Shown here: positions 33,524 to 43,019 of the stretch, piece after piece | How the letters are laid out: each line of letters opens with the position of its first letter | Position numbering within the stretch: the stretch's first letter is position 1 | NCBI GenBank assembly: GCA_016719945.1 | Contig: JADJYE010000018.1 | Span: 54,541-118,540 of the forward strand | Length of the DNA: 64,000 nt | Direction: 5' to 3' | Source of the DNA: Polyangiaceae bacterium | GTDB taxonomy: Bacteria > Myxococcota_A > Polyangia > Polyangiales > Polyangiaceae | Program-made: the position numbers and the translations under genes | Notes under the pieces: model-generated | Told to the model about the DNA's origin: nothing | Seen by the model: only the letters and a program-made list of their open reading frames with translations | Databases searched by the model: none

Positions 33524-35142
33524 TCAGGCCGCGCGGGCGGCGAGCAGCGCCTCGACGCGCGAGAGCAGCTCTCCGCGCGAGAACGGCTTCTTCAGGACCT
33601 CGTGTCGCTCGAGCACGAGCTCCTCGGGCGCGTAGCCGGAGATCAACAGGACCGGCGGCGCTATCGGCCAGCCGCCGCGCGAACGACACCCCGTCGAGCC
33701 CGCGCAGCACGATGTCGCTGACGACGAGCGCGACCGATCCCAGGTGCTCGAGCGCTTCGAGCGCGGACTCGGCATCGCTGACCGCGGTCACCCGATGGCC
33801 GGCGCTCGACAGCACTCGCTCGACCAGCCCGCGCACCTGGAGGTCGTCGTCGACGACGAGCACGTGGGCCGCCGCAGACCGCTGCGACACTGGCACAACG
33901 GGTGAGCGTAGGGCGACGACGTCGGCCCCGCCGTAGAGCGGCAGGCGCACCTCGAACGTGGTACCTGCGCCTGCTGCGCCCCCGACCTCGACCGTGCCCC
34001 CGTGCTGCCGGACGACGCTGTCGACCACGGCAAGGCCCAAGCCGGTTCCGGCGCCAGGCCGCTTGGTGCTGAAGAAGGGCTCGAACACCCGCGCGCGAAT
34101 GTCTTCGCTCATCCCCGGCCCCGAGTCGGAGACGGCGAGCACCACCTGTCGCTCCGCATCCACGCCGGACAAGCTCTGGACGACGCGCGTTGACAGCGTG
34201 ATCCGCCCACCCCCGGCCACTGCGTCGCGCGCATTGGTGACCAGGTTCATGATCACCTGCTCGAGCTGCCCGGCGTCCCCCATCACGTTGGCGCCGGCCT
34301 CCAGCGTGACGTCCAGGGTCACGTTCGCGGGCAGCAGGCGCGACAGCAAGGGCACGAAGCCGCTCTAGCTCGTCGAGCGCGAGCGGCCTCATCTGGCGGG
34401 GTTGGCCGCGCGAGAACGCCAGCAACTGGCGCGTGAGGGCTGCGGCGCGTCCCGAAGCGGCGAGGATCTCGTCGAGGCCATGACCGAGCTCCTCGGGATC
34501 CTTGGTCCCCTTGAGTACCTCGGCGTTGACCGAGATCACCGTCAGCAGGTTGTTGAAGTCGTGCGCGACCTCGCCGGCCAGCCGGCCCAGCGCCTCGAGC
34601 CGCTGGGCTGCTTGCATCTCCTCGCTGAGTCGGCGCTGCGCCTCCTCGGCGCGTATGCGAGCCGCCGCCGACGACACGACCGCCGCGACCTGCACGACGA
34701 ACTCGTACTCGGCGTTGGTCGGCACCATCACCCCCTCCGCGACGAACGTCCCGACGGAGAACGCCCCGATGCGCTCCCCGCCGAGCCGCAGCATCGGCAC
34801 GGTGATCATCGTGCGGTTGCCGAAGAACTCCACTTGCTCCTGATCTGCGCGCGGCTCGAGCCGCAGGTCCGGGATGACGAACGGATCGCGTGCGCTCAGC
34901 GCGTACGTCAGGTACGCGTCCCTCGCGACGTCTACCGCGGCCATCCGCGCCGCGACCTGCTTCTTGTCCGCCAGCGCATAGCCGACGATCTCGAGGCCTC
35001 CGCTGGCGATCGGCAGCGCCAACCAGGCGCGGCAATAGCGGGTGGCGGCGCTGATCGCGTCCACCACCCGGTCCATCGCCTCAGCGAGCGTGGAGGCGTC
35101 GTGAAGCGAGCGAGCTAGCTCCAACAACGCAGCCGAATCCAT
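33524..35142 (-). pseudogene. Hybrid GAF-histidine kinase-receiver gene, interrupted by two frameshifts
   Basis: Three overlapping frames together form one hybrid kinase. From ATG 35142 come a GAF-like domain and the H-box GEVAHDFNNLLTV. Near 34365 the frame must shift to reach the ATPase domain (NLVTNARDAV, DSGPGMSEDI, GTGLGLAVVDSVV) and the receiver start HVLVVDDDLQ. Near 33665 it must shift again to recover PPVLLISGYAPEEL and KKPFSRGELLSRVEAL. Both shifts are of the same type, one base too many or two missing. As written the gene cannot make a full kinase. It is either a recent pseudogene or carries two sequence errors. It lies just left of the island edge. Confidence 0.7.
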
Positions 35143-35604
35143 TGCTCGATCCTATCGCGTTCGGCGTCACCCGCTCCACCGCGCGCGCCAGAGCGGAAGG
35201 GGCGGCGCCCCTCCTCCGCCTTGGAGCTGGAAATTGTTACCTCTTCGCCCGATTCCACACCGCCGCGGAGCGGCACGGGGAGAGCGTGAACCAGGTTCGA
35301 GGACGACGATCAATCGCCTCGCAGCTCTCGAGGCTGGCGTTCGGCCGCGCTTGTCGATCGGCGACCTCGTGAGCTTTCGTCAATCGGCGGAGGATGAGAG
35401 ATTCGAGCTCCCGGTAGCTTGCGCTACGGCGGTTTTCAAAGTCGCCGTGAGCCGCTCAGCAGCGGTTGATGGTTGCTATTGTGGGAGGATCCGAAGGAAG
35501 CGCGACCACACGAGCGGCAGGAAAGGGTAGGAAGGGGAACCGAGACCAAGGCCGAGACCAAACCTTCGCGGCTCGTCGGCCCGGCCCCTCACTCGCGTGG
35601 TAGA
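35143..35604. other. Intergenic stretch at the left island edge
   Basis: No protein-coding gene is supported here. The stretch holds a tRNA-Ser-like fragment (35386-35462) and local AT-richer patches near 35230 and 35370. Base use differs from the flanking genes and the region shows no start-to-start promoter pattern beyond that. It separates the backbone-like left part of the window from the accessory right part. Confidence 0.5.
35386..35462 (-). tRNA. Partial or degenerate tRNA-Ser-like sequence (left att-like site)
   Basis: On the minus strand this reads as the 3' half of a tRNA-Ser: TTTGAAA anticodon loop (TGA), a variable arm GTAGC-GCAA-GCTAC, a T arm with GCTCGAATC, and the acceptor 3' strand ATCCTCC plus G. 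The matching 5' acceptor GGAGGAT is absent, the stem around the anticodon is imperfect, and the T loop has C in place of its conserved T54. It is not a working tRNA. It shares 14 identical bases (35427-35440) with a similar fragment at 63178-63257. Confidence 0.5.
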
Positions 35605-35814
35605 ATGTCCGGCGTGACGCGGATCAGCGATGAAGAGCTGGCCAAGGCGATGGCCGAGAACGTCGATGCCGAGGGCAACGACGTCGGGCTCGAAGCCTGG
35701 GTCGCATCGTGGACGCCTGAGCAACGGGCGAAGTCAGCGGAGAACGTGCGTCGCTGGGTGGCGGATGCTCGGCACGCACTCGGTGGCGATCCCGGTGGCC
35801 CGTCCAGCGACTGA
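35605..35814 (+). CDS. Small hypothetical protein
   Basis: This 69-residue protein starts at ATG 35605 (MSGVTRISDEELAKAMAENV). It is acidic in the first half, with a Trp-rich helix (LEAWVASWTPEQRAK) and no known domain. Codon use is normal for the window. It is the first gene to the right of the tRNA-like fragment. Function is unknown; the helical, charged makeup would suit a small DNA- or protein-binding factor. Confidence 0.45.
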   Translation: MSGVTRISDEELAKAMAENVDAEGNDVGLEAWVASWTPEQRAKSAENVRRWVADARHALGGDPGGPSSD

Positions 35815-35907
35815 GTTCTCGTGTCTTTGGGCCCAGAGGCGAACGGCAGCTCCGGTCGCGCCCGGCGGCGAGGGTAGCGAGAGGCAACGGCACGACGTCG
35901 GCGAGGC

Positions 35908-36276
35908 TCACGCTTCGGAGTCGAGCAGGTCGATCAGCACCCGGGCGTCGAAGGGCTTCTCGAGCATTGCTTCGCAGAGCCCTTCTTCAGGGTGCAGGCC
36001 CTGCGGGAGGCCACCAGTCATCAGGATCCGACGTACTTGGGGTTGGCTCCGAAGCAGGCCGCGCAACAGATCGAGCCCTGTTTCAGCAGTTCCGAGATCG
36101 TAGTCCGTGACGACGGCGTCGAGCTCCTCGGCCGCGATCATGGCGCGCGCCTCGTCGGCGGAGGCTGCAACGAATAGCGTGACCTTGCTTCGCAACCTCC
36201 GCGCGAGCGCCCGACGGAACAGGTCATCGTCATCCACGATGAGGATGCGGGCGCTGTTCCTCACTGGTTCTTCCAC
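35908..36276 (-). CDS. Single-domain response regulator
   Basis: This 122-residue receiver-only protein has RILIVDDDDLFRRALARRL, phospho-acceptor Asp in VVTDYDLG, and the conserved Lys in MLEKPFDARVL. Its start lies inside the end of the preceding 36.3-36.6 kb gene by about 16 bases, so the two are coupled. Both follow a sigma-factor gene on the same strand. No cognate kinase is adjacent, so the receiver may report to a distant kinase or to the island sigma system. Confidence 0.8.
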   Translation of the reverse strand: MEEPVRNSARILIVDDDDLFRRALARRLRSKVTLFVAASADEARAMIAAEELDAVVTDYDLGTAETGLDLLRGLLRSQPQVRRILMTGGLPQGLHPEEGLCEAMLEKPFDARVLIDLLDSEA

Positions 36277-36605
36277 GCCCCGAACCAGCCGGCGAGATCA
36301 GGCAGCACGTCCTTGATCGAGCCCGTTGCGAAGGCGGCGCGGAGGGAGTCGAGCGTCGGGCTCGTGGCATGGACGGCTGCGGTCGCCCGAGCCATCTCCC
36401 ATGCGCAGCGATTCGAGAGCTCGGGATCGTACCGTTCCTCAGCTTTCCGAAGGGCGCGATCGAGCTTGGAGCGGCCCTCGATGAGCGCCGGTTCGTGAGT
36501 GTTCAAGGCGTTCAGGATGACATCCGCGGGTACGGGATCGAAGTGACGTAACGTCGCCTCGACCCAGATCACCCTCTCGAACAGCGCCGCTTCTTCCTGG
36601 TCCAC
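36261..36605 (-). CDS. Hypothetical helical protein upstream of a response regulator
   Basis: The likely start is GTG 36605 (VDQEEAALFERVIWVEA), giving 114 residues; an upstream TTG at 36629 is an alternative. The protein is helical with ATLRHFDPVPADVILNALNT and CAWEMARATAAVHATS. It has no signal peptide or named domain. It overlaps the response regulator start and sits 117 bases after the sigma-factor gene. A role as a signalling partner, for example HPt-like or anti-sigma-related, is possible but no phospho-His motif is clear. Confidence 0.45.
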   Translation of the reverse strand: MDQEEAALFERVIWVEATLRHFDPVPADVILNALNTHEPALIEGRSKLDRALRKAEERYDPELSNRCAWEMARATAAVHATSPTLDSLRAAFATGSIKDVLPDLAGWFGAWKNQ

Positions 36606-36721
36606 GCGATCCCCTGTTCCAAGGCACAACGGCCCATAGGAAGCTGTCCTTCAGGCGGACAGCGTCGTTCCCGCGCCGAAAGCACGGGTGCTCGGACCCA
36701 CCCCCATGCCCTTCGTTGAAG

Positions 36722-37405
36722 TCAGTCCTTCTTGACGCGCAGTGCGATCAGACGCGCTGCGAGCAAGGCGACGACTTCATCGTGCTCACGTCGAACGGTG
36801 GCGCTCGAGATGCCGAGCGCTTCCGCGACCCTGTCCCACTCGAGCCCCTCCATGTACCGCAGCACGAGGACGCGGCCCCTGTCGCCGAGCTCGGCGACGG
36901 CGTTCCAGAGCCTCCGCCGACGGCGGTCCCAGTCGAGGTAGCGCTCGATGTCCTCTTCGCTCGGCGCGCGAGAGGCATCCGAGAGGACCCGGGCCGCGAT
37001 CGTCACGAGGATTCCTCCCGCGAACTCTGCGACGTGTCGTCTCGAGTCGCCAGGCGTGTCCTTCCAGATGTCGCCGGGGTCGGTGGCGCGCTCCAGGTGA
37101 TCGTAGGCCGCATCGAAGGACGAGACCTGCTCGCGCTTATGATGTTCGTGTTCTTCTTCGATCGCCCGCATGAGATCCTTGTGCACGAAGCGGTAGGCGT
37201 ATCCGTCGAAAGGCACGCCCTTCTCTCGCTTGAAGTTCCGGGCGGCGCGCCGGAGCGAAAGGTAGGCAAGTGAGGTCAGCTCGGGCGCCTCGTAAAGCGT
37301 CGTCCTGCGCGCCACCTTCGGGACGAGCCGCGGAATCACCGTCGAGGCGGCGACGAGTCGTTCCTGTTCGGGCGTGAGACGTTCCTCCTCCCCGGAAGCG
37401 CTCAT
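36722..37405 (-). CDS. Sigma-70-family RNA polymerase sigma factor
   Basis: This 227-residue protein has an N-terminal region 2-like helix set (YEAPELTSLAYLSLRRAARN and VPFDGYAYRFVHKDLMRAIE). The C-terminal region 4 HTH follows (ELGDRGRVLVLRYMEGLEWD, then VAEALGISSATVRREHDEVV). The spacing is that of small ECF-like or FliA-sized sigma factors. Its start overlaps the stop of an 89-residue protein. A copy of the bipartite promoter motif lies upstream of that operon, and a second faces the divergent kinase gene, so autoregulation and control of the kinase are likely. It appears to be a minimal, island-encoded sigma factor. Confidence 0.7.
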   Translation of the reverse strand: MSASGEEERLTPEQERLVAASTVIPRLVPKVARRTTLYEAPELTSLAYLSLRRAARNFKREKGVPFDGYAYRFVHKDLMRAIEEEHEHHKREQVSSFDAAYDHLERATDPGDIWKDTPGDSRRHVAEFAGGILVTIAARVLSDASRAPSEEDIERYLDWDRRRRRLWNAVAELGDRGRVLVLRYMEGLEWDRVAEALGISSATVRREHDEVVALLAARLIALRVKKD

Positions 37406-37671
37406 CCCAAACCTCCTCCCGTCTTACCGGGGGTCTCGTCGATTGGCTCTCCATCGACGCCTCGCTCGCCGCTGCGATCGACGGCGCGTGGTCGGACCCG
37501 TTCTGCAAGCTGGGCGCCGACAGGATGCGCGGCGAGGGCGTCGAGAACGAAGGTCCTCGCGTCAGCGACCAGTTCGGGAGGCAGAAGGTCGGCGAAGCCT
37601 TCGACGACTTCGTCTACAATCGCCTCGACTTCATCGGGTGGGATCTTCGGAGGTACGGGGGTATCCGCCAT
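37402..37671 (-). CDS. Small acidic protein coupled to the sigma factor (possible anti-sigma or regulator)
   Basis: This 89-residue protein starts at ATG 37671 and is followed, with an ATGA overlap, by the sigma factor. It has a helical acidic core (DEVEAIVDEVVEGFADLLPP) and a disordered, Gly/Arg/Asp-rich tail. No Zn-binding or membrane motif of classical anti-sigma factors is seen. Tight coupling to the sigma gene suggests it modulates it, but this is inferred from position only. Confidence 0.45.
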   Translation of the reverse strand: MADTPVPPKIPPDEVEAIVDEVVEGFADLLPPELVADARTFVLDALAAHPVGAQLAERVRPRAVDRSGERGVDGEPIDETPGKTGGGLG

Positions 37672-37700
37672 GGTGGGCTCCTCGTCGGCGTTCTGATGAC

Positions 37701-37730
37701 AGATGCGCCCGGGCGGTCCCAGGTTGCTCA
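37701..37730 (-). promoter_or_regulatory. Promoter-like motif copy 4, in front of the sigma-factor operon
   Basis: On the minus strand this reads TGAGCAACC-N14-CGCATCT, ending 29 bases before the ATG of the small protein that leads the sigma operon. The bipartite form matches three plus-strand copies (N13 in those). Spacing between the two boxes suits a -35/-10 type arrangement for an alternative sigma factor. Its presence before the sigma gene itself suggests autoregulation. Confidence 0.6.
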
Positions 37731-37774
37731 GGTTTCTTCGTGATGAGGAGAAAATTCCGGGTCGATGGCGAATT

Positions 37775-37804
37775 TTGAGCAACCCCCAAATCTGGTTCGC
37801 ATCT
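37775..37804 (+). promoter_or_regulatory. Promoter-like motif copy 1, in front of the Ser/Thr kinase gene
   Basis: The element reads TTGAGCAACC-N13-CGCATCT and ends seven bases before the kinase ATG at 37812. If the second box is a -10 element, transcription would start at or very near the start codon, giving a leaderless or nearly leaderless message. It faces away from copy 4, so both divergent promoters share one intergenic region of 140 bases. Confidence 0.6.
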
Positions 37805-37811
37805 CCTTCTC

Positions 37812-39167
37812 ATGATGGCGCCCGACAACGACTCGCCGCCCGCCCCGGCGCCACAAGGACCGCTCGACGGCAGTCCGTACGTGGCGAAGAGGCTTCTCGG
37901 CCGCGGCTCGATGGGCGCCGTCTACCTCTGCGAGCATCGGGCGCTGGGAACCAAGGTCGTCGTGAAGGTCCTGCACGCGGATCTTGCAGGGCAGAAGGAC
38001 ATCGTGGAGCGCGTGCGGATCGAGGCGCAGGCGCAGGCCAAGCTTCGAAGCCCGCACATCCTCACGTGCAGCGACTTCGGCGTGAACAGCCAGGGTGCTC
38101 CTTATCTCGTCACCGAGTACCTCGATGGGCGCACCTTGAAGGACGAGATCGACGCCCGTGGCGCTCTGCCGGTGAACGAAGCCGTCACGTTCACGATCGA
38201 GCTGCTCAAGGGCCTGGCCGTCGCGCACAAGGCGGGGATCGTTCACCGTGACGTGAAGCCGTCGAACCTCTTCGTGGCGACGACCGAAGCCGGCCGCGTC
38301 CTCAAGATTCTCGATTTTGGGATCGCGAAGGTCCTGGCACAACGAACCGACGACGCCCCGGCGCCGAACCTCTTCCCCACCGCAGAAGGCGTCATGGTCG
38401 GGACCCCTCGGTTTTGCAGCGCCGAACAAGCGCTCGCGAGGCCGGTGGATCATCGCTCCGATCTCTACTCGGCGAGCCTCGTCCTCTACTCGATGCTCAC
38501 GGGTCGGGGGCCGTTCGACGGCAAGCGAACGATGGCCGATCTCCTCCTCGCGCAGGCGATCGAGAAGCCGGCCGCGCCTTCGACGTTCGCAGCTCATGTC
38601 CCCGCCACGCTCGACGCGGTCGTGCTGAAGGCGCTCGAGAAGTCTCCCGACGCGCGCTACGCGAGCGCAGCCGAGTTCATCACGGCGCTCCAAGCCGTGA
38701 CGAAGGAGTCCCCTGCCGAGGTCCGTTCGGCAGAAGTGCCCGAGCGACCACCCGCGCAGGACAACGACGACACCGAGCGTGACGCCGAGCCCGCGCCAGT
38801 CGTCGAGACCGTGGAACCTGCCCAACGGCCGACGTCAGCAGCCGACGATCCGACGTTCACGGCCGGCACTCCGGCGCGCTTCGATGCGCCACCACCCGTG
38901 GCGCCCCCGCAGCTGAGCGTCGCCAAGCAGGCCGCTCCTGTGGTCTCACCGCCTGCTCCAGCGGTGTCTCGAAATACGGTCCCGCTTCGTGACACGGTCC
39001 CCCTACCGACTCCTGCGAGGGTCGAGCATCTCCTCGCGACCCAGCCGGCCGCCCCACCAGTGATACCTACGACTCCGCGCCGCCGCGGACTGCCCGCCTC
39101 AGGCGTCCTGGCCGCAGCCATCGGCGTCGCCGCGATTCTCCTGCTTCTCTACCTCTTGCTGCGTTGA
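37812..39167 (+). CDS. Membrane-anchored Hanks-type Ser/Thr protein kinase
   Basis: This 451-residue kinase has the Gly loop LGRGSMGAVYL, Lys in KVVVKVLHA, HRDVKPSN catalytic loop, DFGIAKV and GTPRFCSAEQA (about 25-290). A long Pro/Ala/Thr-rich linker (residues about 300-420) ends in a single C-terminal membrane helix (LAAAIGVAAILLLLYLLL). The topology puts the kinase inside and a very short tail outside, so any signal must come through the membrane anchor or partners. Copy 1 of the promoter motif lies just upstream. A second, FHA-bearing kinase follows within 44 bases. Together they may regulate the T6SS cargo genes downstream by phosphorylation; this is inferred. Confidence 0.85.
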   Translation: MMAPDNDSPPAPAPQGPLDGSPYVAKRLLGRGSMGAVYLCEHRALGTKVVVKVLHADLAGQKDIVERVRIEAQAQAKLRSPHILTCSDFGVNSQGAPYLVTEYLDGRTLKDEIDARGALPVNEAVTFTIELLKGLAVAHKAGIVHRDVKPSNLFVATTEAGRVLKILDFGIAKVLAQRTDDAPAPNLFPTAEGVMVGTPRFCSAEQALARPVDHRSDLYSASLVLYSMLTGRGPFDGKRTMADLLLAQAIEKPAAPSTFAAHVPATLDAVVLKALEKSPDARYASAAEFITALQAVTKESPAEVRSAEVPERPPAQDNDDTERDAEPAPVVETVEPAQRPTSAADDPTFTAGTPARFDAPPPVAPPQLSVAKQAAPVVSPPAPAVSRNTVPLRDTVPLPTPARVEHLLATQPAAPPVIPTTPRRRGLPASGVLAAAIGVAAILLLLYLLLR

Positions 39168-39210
39168 CGTGGGGCCCACCACGCGAGACCTTCATGACCG
39201 GAAAGCGGCC

Positions 39211-42151
39211 GTGACGAACGTGATCTCCCTACCAGCGCGCTTGGGCCCCGGGTCCCGCTTCCACAACTACGACATCCAGCACCTGATCGCGACGGGTGGG
39301 ATGGGCGCCGTGTACTTCGCCCGTCATCGGCTCGTCGGCCGACCTGCCGCGGTGAAGGTGATTTCGCCTCGTCCCGGAGCGATCGCCGACCAGAAGGCGA
39401 TGGCAAGGTTCTACACCGAGGTCGAAATCCACGTCTCGCTCCGCCTGCCAAACCTGCCCGACTTCTACGACGCGGAGCTGCTGCCCGACGGCACCGCGGT
39501 GCTGATGCTCGAGTACCTGGATGGTCGCGATCCTCGCGGACACCCTCAAGTTCTTGGGGCGCCTCCCGCTCGGTGACGCGCTCTTCATCACGACCGAGAT
39601 CCTGCGGCCGCTGCAAGTCGTCCACGCAAAGAGCGTTCACCGAGACATCAAGCCCTCGAACGTCTTCATCCGGCGGCGACCCCGGTTCGACTCCGAAGGC
39701 AAGCTCGAGAAGAACCGCGTGACGCTGCTCGACTTCGGCATCGCACAGGTGAACCTGAAACAGGGCGGCGTCACGCGGGAGCAGACGATCGTCGGGACCA
39801 ACGGCTACATGAGCCCGGAGCAGCTTCGAAGCGATCGCCTCGATGGGCGGAGCGATCTCTTCGCGGTGGGCGTCGTTCTCTACGAGATGCTGTGCGGGCA
39901 TCCGCCCTACGTGCCCGACCCCAAGAACGTCCCGAGCCTACCCGAGCTGCTCGTGAAGACGCTGTCGGAGCCCGTTCCCGATCTCCGCGTCAAGCTGCCG
40001 GACCTTCCCGATGATGTTTGGGAGTTCATCAGCGTGCTTCTCGCGAAGGACCGCGACGAACGGTACGCCTCCGCCGAAGCAGCGCTCGCAGTCGCCAGGA
40101 CGCTTCGCAAACAGTACCGCGACACGACGAAGCTCTTTCGCGACGAGGTGGACGACGTCGTCGAAGCCATGGAAAGCCTGAAAGCCGAGGGCTGGGGGGA
40201 TGCGGCCCCTCGAAGGCCCGTAACGAACCCGATGGCGACGGACCCATCAATGTCGAACGCCTTCGCCACCACGGAGGAGACTGGAGCGCAAAGCGCAAAC
40301 GACGAGAGCCCAAGTACCGCAGACCCCGCACTGGAGACCACGCCGAATCCAGCGGCTATCAAGCGAACCCCTCTCCTGGGTACGCCAGCGCTGCTCGAGG
40401 TCCTCTCGGCGGCGCCTACCACGGCTCCCGTTTCTGCCGCTTCCTCCACGCCCGCTACCGAGAGCGCAGGCAAGGCTGGCGGCCCCGCGCCCGGTGGGAC
40501 GGTTCCCCGCCTTCCGAACCGCGGCACGATCCCGATCAACATTCCGGCGACTCCACCCGGACCGGCGGCTCGCCCCGCGCCGCCGACCGAGCAAGCGTTG
40601 CGTTCGCGCCACACCATGCTCGGTCTTCAGAGCCCGGAGGCACAGGTCCCGCCGGCATCGTCCTCACCACCGGCTCGAAGCCAAGCCGCGATCGAGCCGA
40701 AGTCTGTCGCACCGGCACTCGTCACTGGCTCGCTCCCGGGGAAGCCAACGGGCTCCGTCGATCGAGGCACCGCGAGGATCCGTAGCGGCGAGAGCGCTCC
40801 CGTGATCGATGAGTGGGAGGAGCGACAGCTCCGGCGCGTGCGCGAGCTCTTGCGCGCGCCGCGCTACTTCCGGAGGCCGGCTCTGCTCGAGCTCGATCCG
40901 GTCTCGAAGCGTCCCACAGCGATGTACGAGCTGCGGCACGCCGACAACGTGGTCGGCACAGGGTCGAACGTTGCAATCCAGATCGTCGGAACAGACGTTC
41001 TTCCTCGGCACGCGACGCTCCGTCTTCGACGCGATCGTCAGCTCGAGGTCGAGCTCGCGGAGGCCGCGCTCTCCGGGCCACGCAGTCTGACGGTGGACGC
41101 CAAGCCGTGCGCGCAGGCCATGCTCGTGCACGGGGCGACCCTGAGCTTCGGTGACGTGGTGTTCAAGGTCATCGATCTCACGGTCAGCGACCCTTCGGGC
41201 GAGCTGGCTCGCATCCGAAAGCGAACGAAGCCTCCGACCATCGCTCTTAGGGGTGGCTCGTCATCAACCAACCTCCAGCGAGCGCCGTTTCCGCTCACCC
41301 TCCCGCTCTGCCTCGCCGGCTCGTCACCCGCCTGCGACTTCATCATCGACGACGCTCCATCGATTGCGTTCGGCATCTGGATCCGTGGGGATGGCGAGCT
41401 CGAGCTCGTGGAGATCGATGTCAGCGTCCTGCCCTACGGGCAGCCGATCGCGGCATGCCGCCTCCTGAAGCACGGGGACGTCGTGAAGGTCGGCGCGAAG
41501 AGCGAAGTTGTCGTCGGCGATCCTCCCGAACTGTCGAGCGTCGAGGCGAAGGCGCCCCCCGAAGCTTCTCCCGCCCCTAGGCCTGTTTTGCGTCCAAGAC
41601 TGCCCGTCGTGGTGAGCGCACCCCAGCCTCAGACTCTGGTCGTCCCGAACGAGGAGCCGGTGCTGCTGCCCGTTACGCCCGCGAAGATGCCGCGGGACAA
41701 GTCGAGGCTCGTGCTCGTCGCGATGGCCGAGAGCGGGTTCACGGCCCCGACACCCGCCGCGATCGACCTCGATGGAACGGCCCTCGTCCTCGGGCGGGAC
41801 CCACGCGTGGACGTGGTGGTTCACCATCCCCGCGTGCGCGGCCGTCACCTGTTCCTTCAGCCTCTCCCCGACGGGGCGGTCGAGGTGGAGGATCTCGGGG
41901 CGGGCCGGCTCGAGGTTCGGGGCGAGCGGGTCAAGAAGACCGTCCTTCGAGACGGCGACCGGCTGACCATCCCGGGCGTGGTGTCGTTCGAGCTACGAGC
42001 ACCCGCCAGACCTGGCATTTTCTCCCGGATTTTGCGGAAGCTCGGGCTGGCCGTTTTCTTGCTCGGGATCGCCCACTTGGGTGATGGACAGGTCACCTCG
42101 AAAAAGTTGAGCAACCCGCCGTTCTGCTCCGCATCTGGGAGTACGAGCTGA
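39211..42151 (+). CDS. Ser/Thr kinase with three FHA-like modules (frameshifted near 39525)
   Basis: The N-terminal kinase part begins at GTG 39211 (or 39169), with TGGMGAVYFARHRL, VKVISPRPGA and LMLEYLDGR. Near 39525 the frame must move by one base to continue as ILADTLKFLGRLPL, HRDIKPSNVF, DFGIAQVNL and GYMSPEQLRS. Downstream are about 200 residues of Pro/Ala/Thr-rich linker and three FHA-like modules. They are at about 40810-41190 (VPRHATLRLRRD-like core in VLPRHATLRLRR), 41285-41520 (CDFIIDDAPSIAFG) and 41700-41995 (LGRDPRVDVVVHHPRVRGRH). As written the product is split; one extra G would explain it. A short hydrophobic tail ends the protein. FHA domains bind phospho-Thr, so it is probably a regulatory kinase. 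Confidence 0.7.
42107..42136 (+). promoter_or_regulatory. Promoter-like motif copy 2, at the end of the FHA kinase gene
   Basis: The element reads TTGAGCAACC-N13-CGCATCT. It lies inside the last codons of the FHA kinase gene and ends 14 bases before the start of the next gene. It matches copies 1 and 3 exactly in spacing. This marks an internal promoter for the membrane-protein gene at 42151 independent of the kinase transcript. Confidence 0.6.
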
Positions 42152-43017
42152 TGACGACGGACGACGATCCGCCCGAGCCTGGTTCTACGTCGAGGGATCT
42201 CCTCGTCGAGCAGGCCGATGCTGCGCACGAGCGGGCGGTCCGCAAGCTCCAGGACGACGTGCGCCTGGCCGATCGGTTCGAGGAGCTCGAGCAAGGGTCT
42301 CGCGACATGCTGTTCTACCGGATCAACCGGCGGCCCACGGCCAAAGGCATCCGGCCCACCCAACCAGGAATTGGAAACGTCGTCCCGCTGAAGTCCGAGG
42401 AAACTCAAGCGCCGGCTCCGAGCCCGCCCGGCGAGCCGGCGCCGGCAGAGACCCCCAAGACCATCGAGGTCGCCTCCGAGCGGGACACGATCCAACGCGA
42501 GATCGCCGCGCCGATCGCTCAGGCTCCTGCACCGGCCGAGACGAACGGCGGCGATGCCATGACGCCGCGCCCTGTCGAGGTTCCCGGTGTCGGAAGCACG
42601 CAGCGGATCGCCGCTGCGCCGGTGCCTTCTGCCTACGTCTCGCCGGCCGAGCCGAGCGAGCGGCGGCGGTCGCCTGCTCCCATCGCGCTCATCATCGCGG
42701 CCCTCGTGATCGGTGGGCTCGTCGTGGCGTTCCTGTTCCTCCGCGGAGACGACGCACGAGACCCAACGGTCAGCACTTCGACGACCACATCTGCCGTCCC
42801 CGCCGTCGCTGCGACGACCACGAGCGGTGCGTCTGCCACGGAGGCGCCGACTTCGACGGTGAGCGAATCGATCCTCCCGGTCCCGAGCCCTCCGCCGAGC
42901 AGCTCCGCGATCGAGACGTCCAACCCCAAAGGCGACCTCCCCAAGACGCCGCAGATTCGGAAGACGCCCGAAGACGAGCCGCGGCCACTCGGCGGCAAGA
43001 AGAAGGTCCGTTATTGA
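42151..43017 (+). CDS. Single-pass membrane protein with disordered flanks
   Basis: This 288-residue protein overlaps the FHA kinase stop by one base (TGATG). The N-terminal half is charged and Pro-rich. A membrane helix (PIALIIAALVIGGLVVAFLFL) lies near residues 172-192, and a Ser/Thr/Ala-rich tail follows. The N-terminal segment (RDLLVEQADAAHERAVRKLQ) is helical. No enzyme motif is visible. Its own motif copy at 42107-42136 places it in the putative sigma regulon. It may be a substrate or partner of the adjacent kinases. Confidence 0.6.
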   Translation: MTTDDDPPEPGSTSRDLLVEQADAAHERAVRKLQDDVRLADRFEELEQGSRDMLFYRINRRPTAKGIRPTQPGIGNVVPLKSEETQAPAPSPPGEPAPAETPKTIEVASERDTIQREIAAPIAQAPAPAETNGGDAMTPRPVEVPGVGSTQRIAAAPVPSAYVSPAEPSERRRSPAPIALIIAALVIGGLVVAFLFLRGDDARDPTVSTSTTTSAVPAVAATTTSGASATEAPTSTVSESILPVPSPPPSSSAIETSNPKGDLPKTPQIRKTPEDEPRPLGGKKKVRY

Positions 43018-43019
43018 TC

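Noticed and set aside
35386..35462. Intact tRNA-Ser gene on the minus strand
   Set aside because: The 3' half is convincing, but the 5' acceptor strand is missing, the T loop is altered, and the anticodon stem is short, so only a fragment is claimed.
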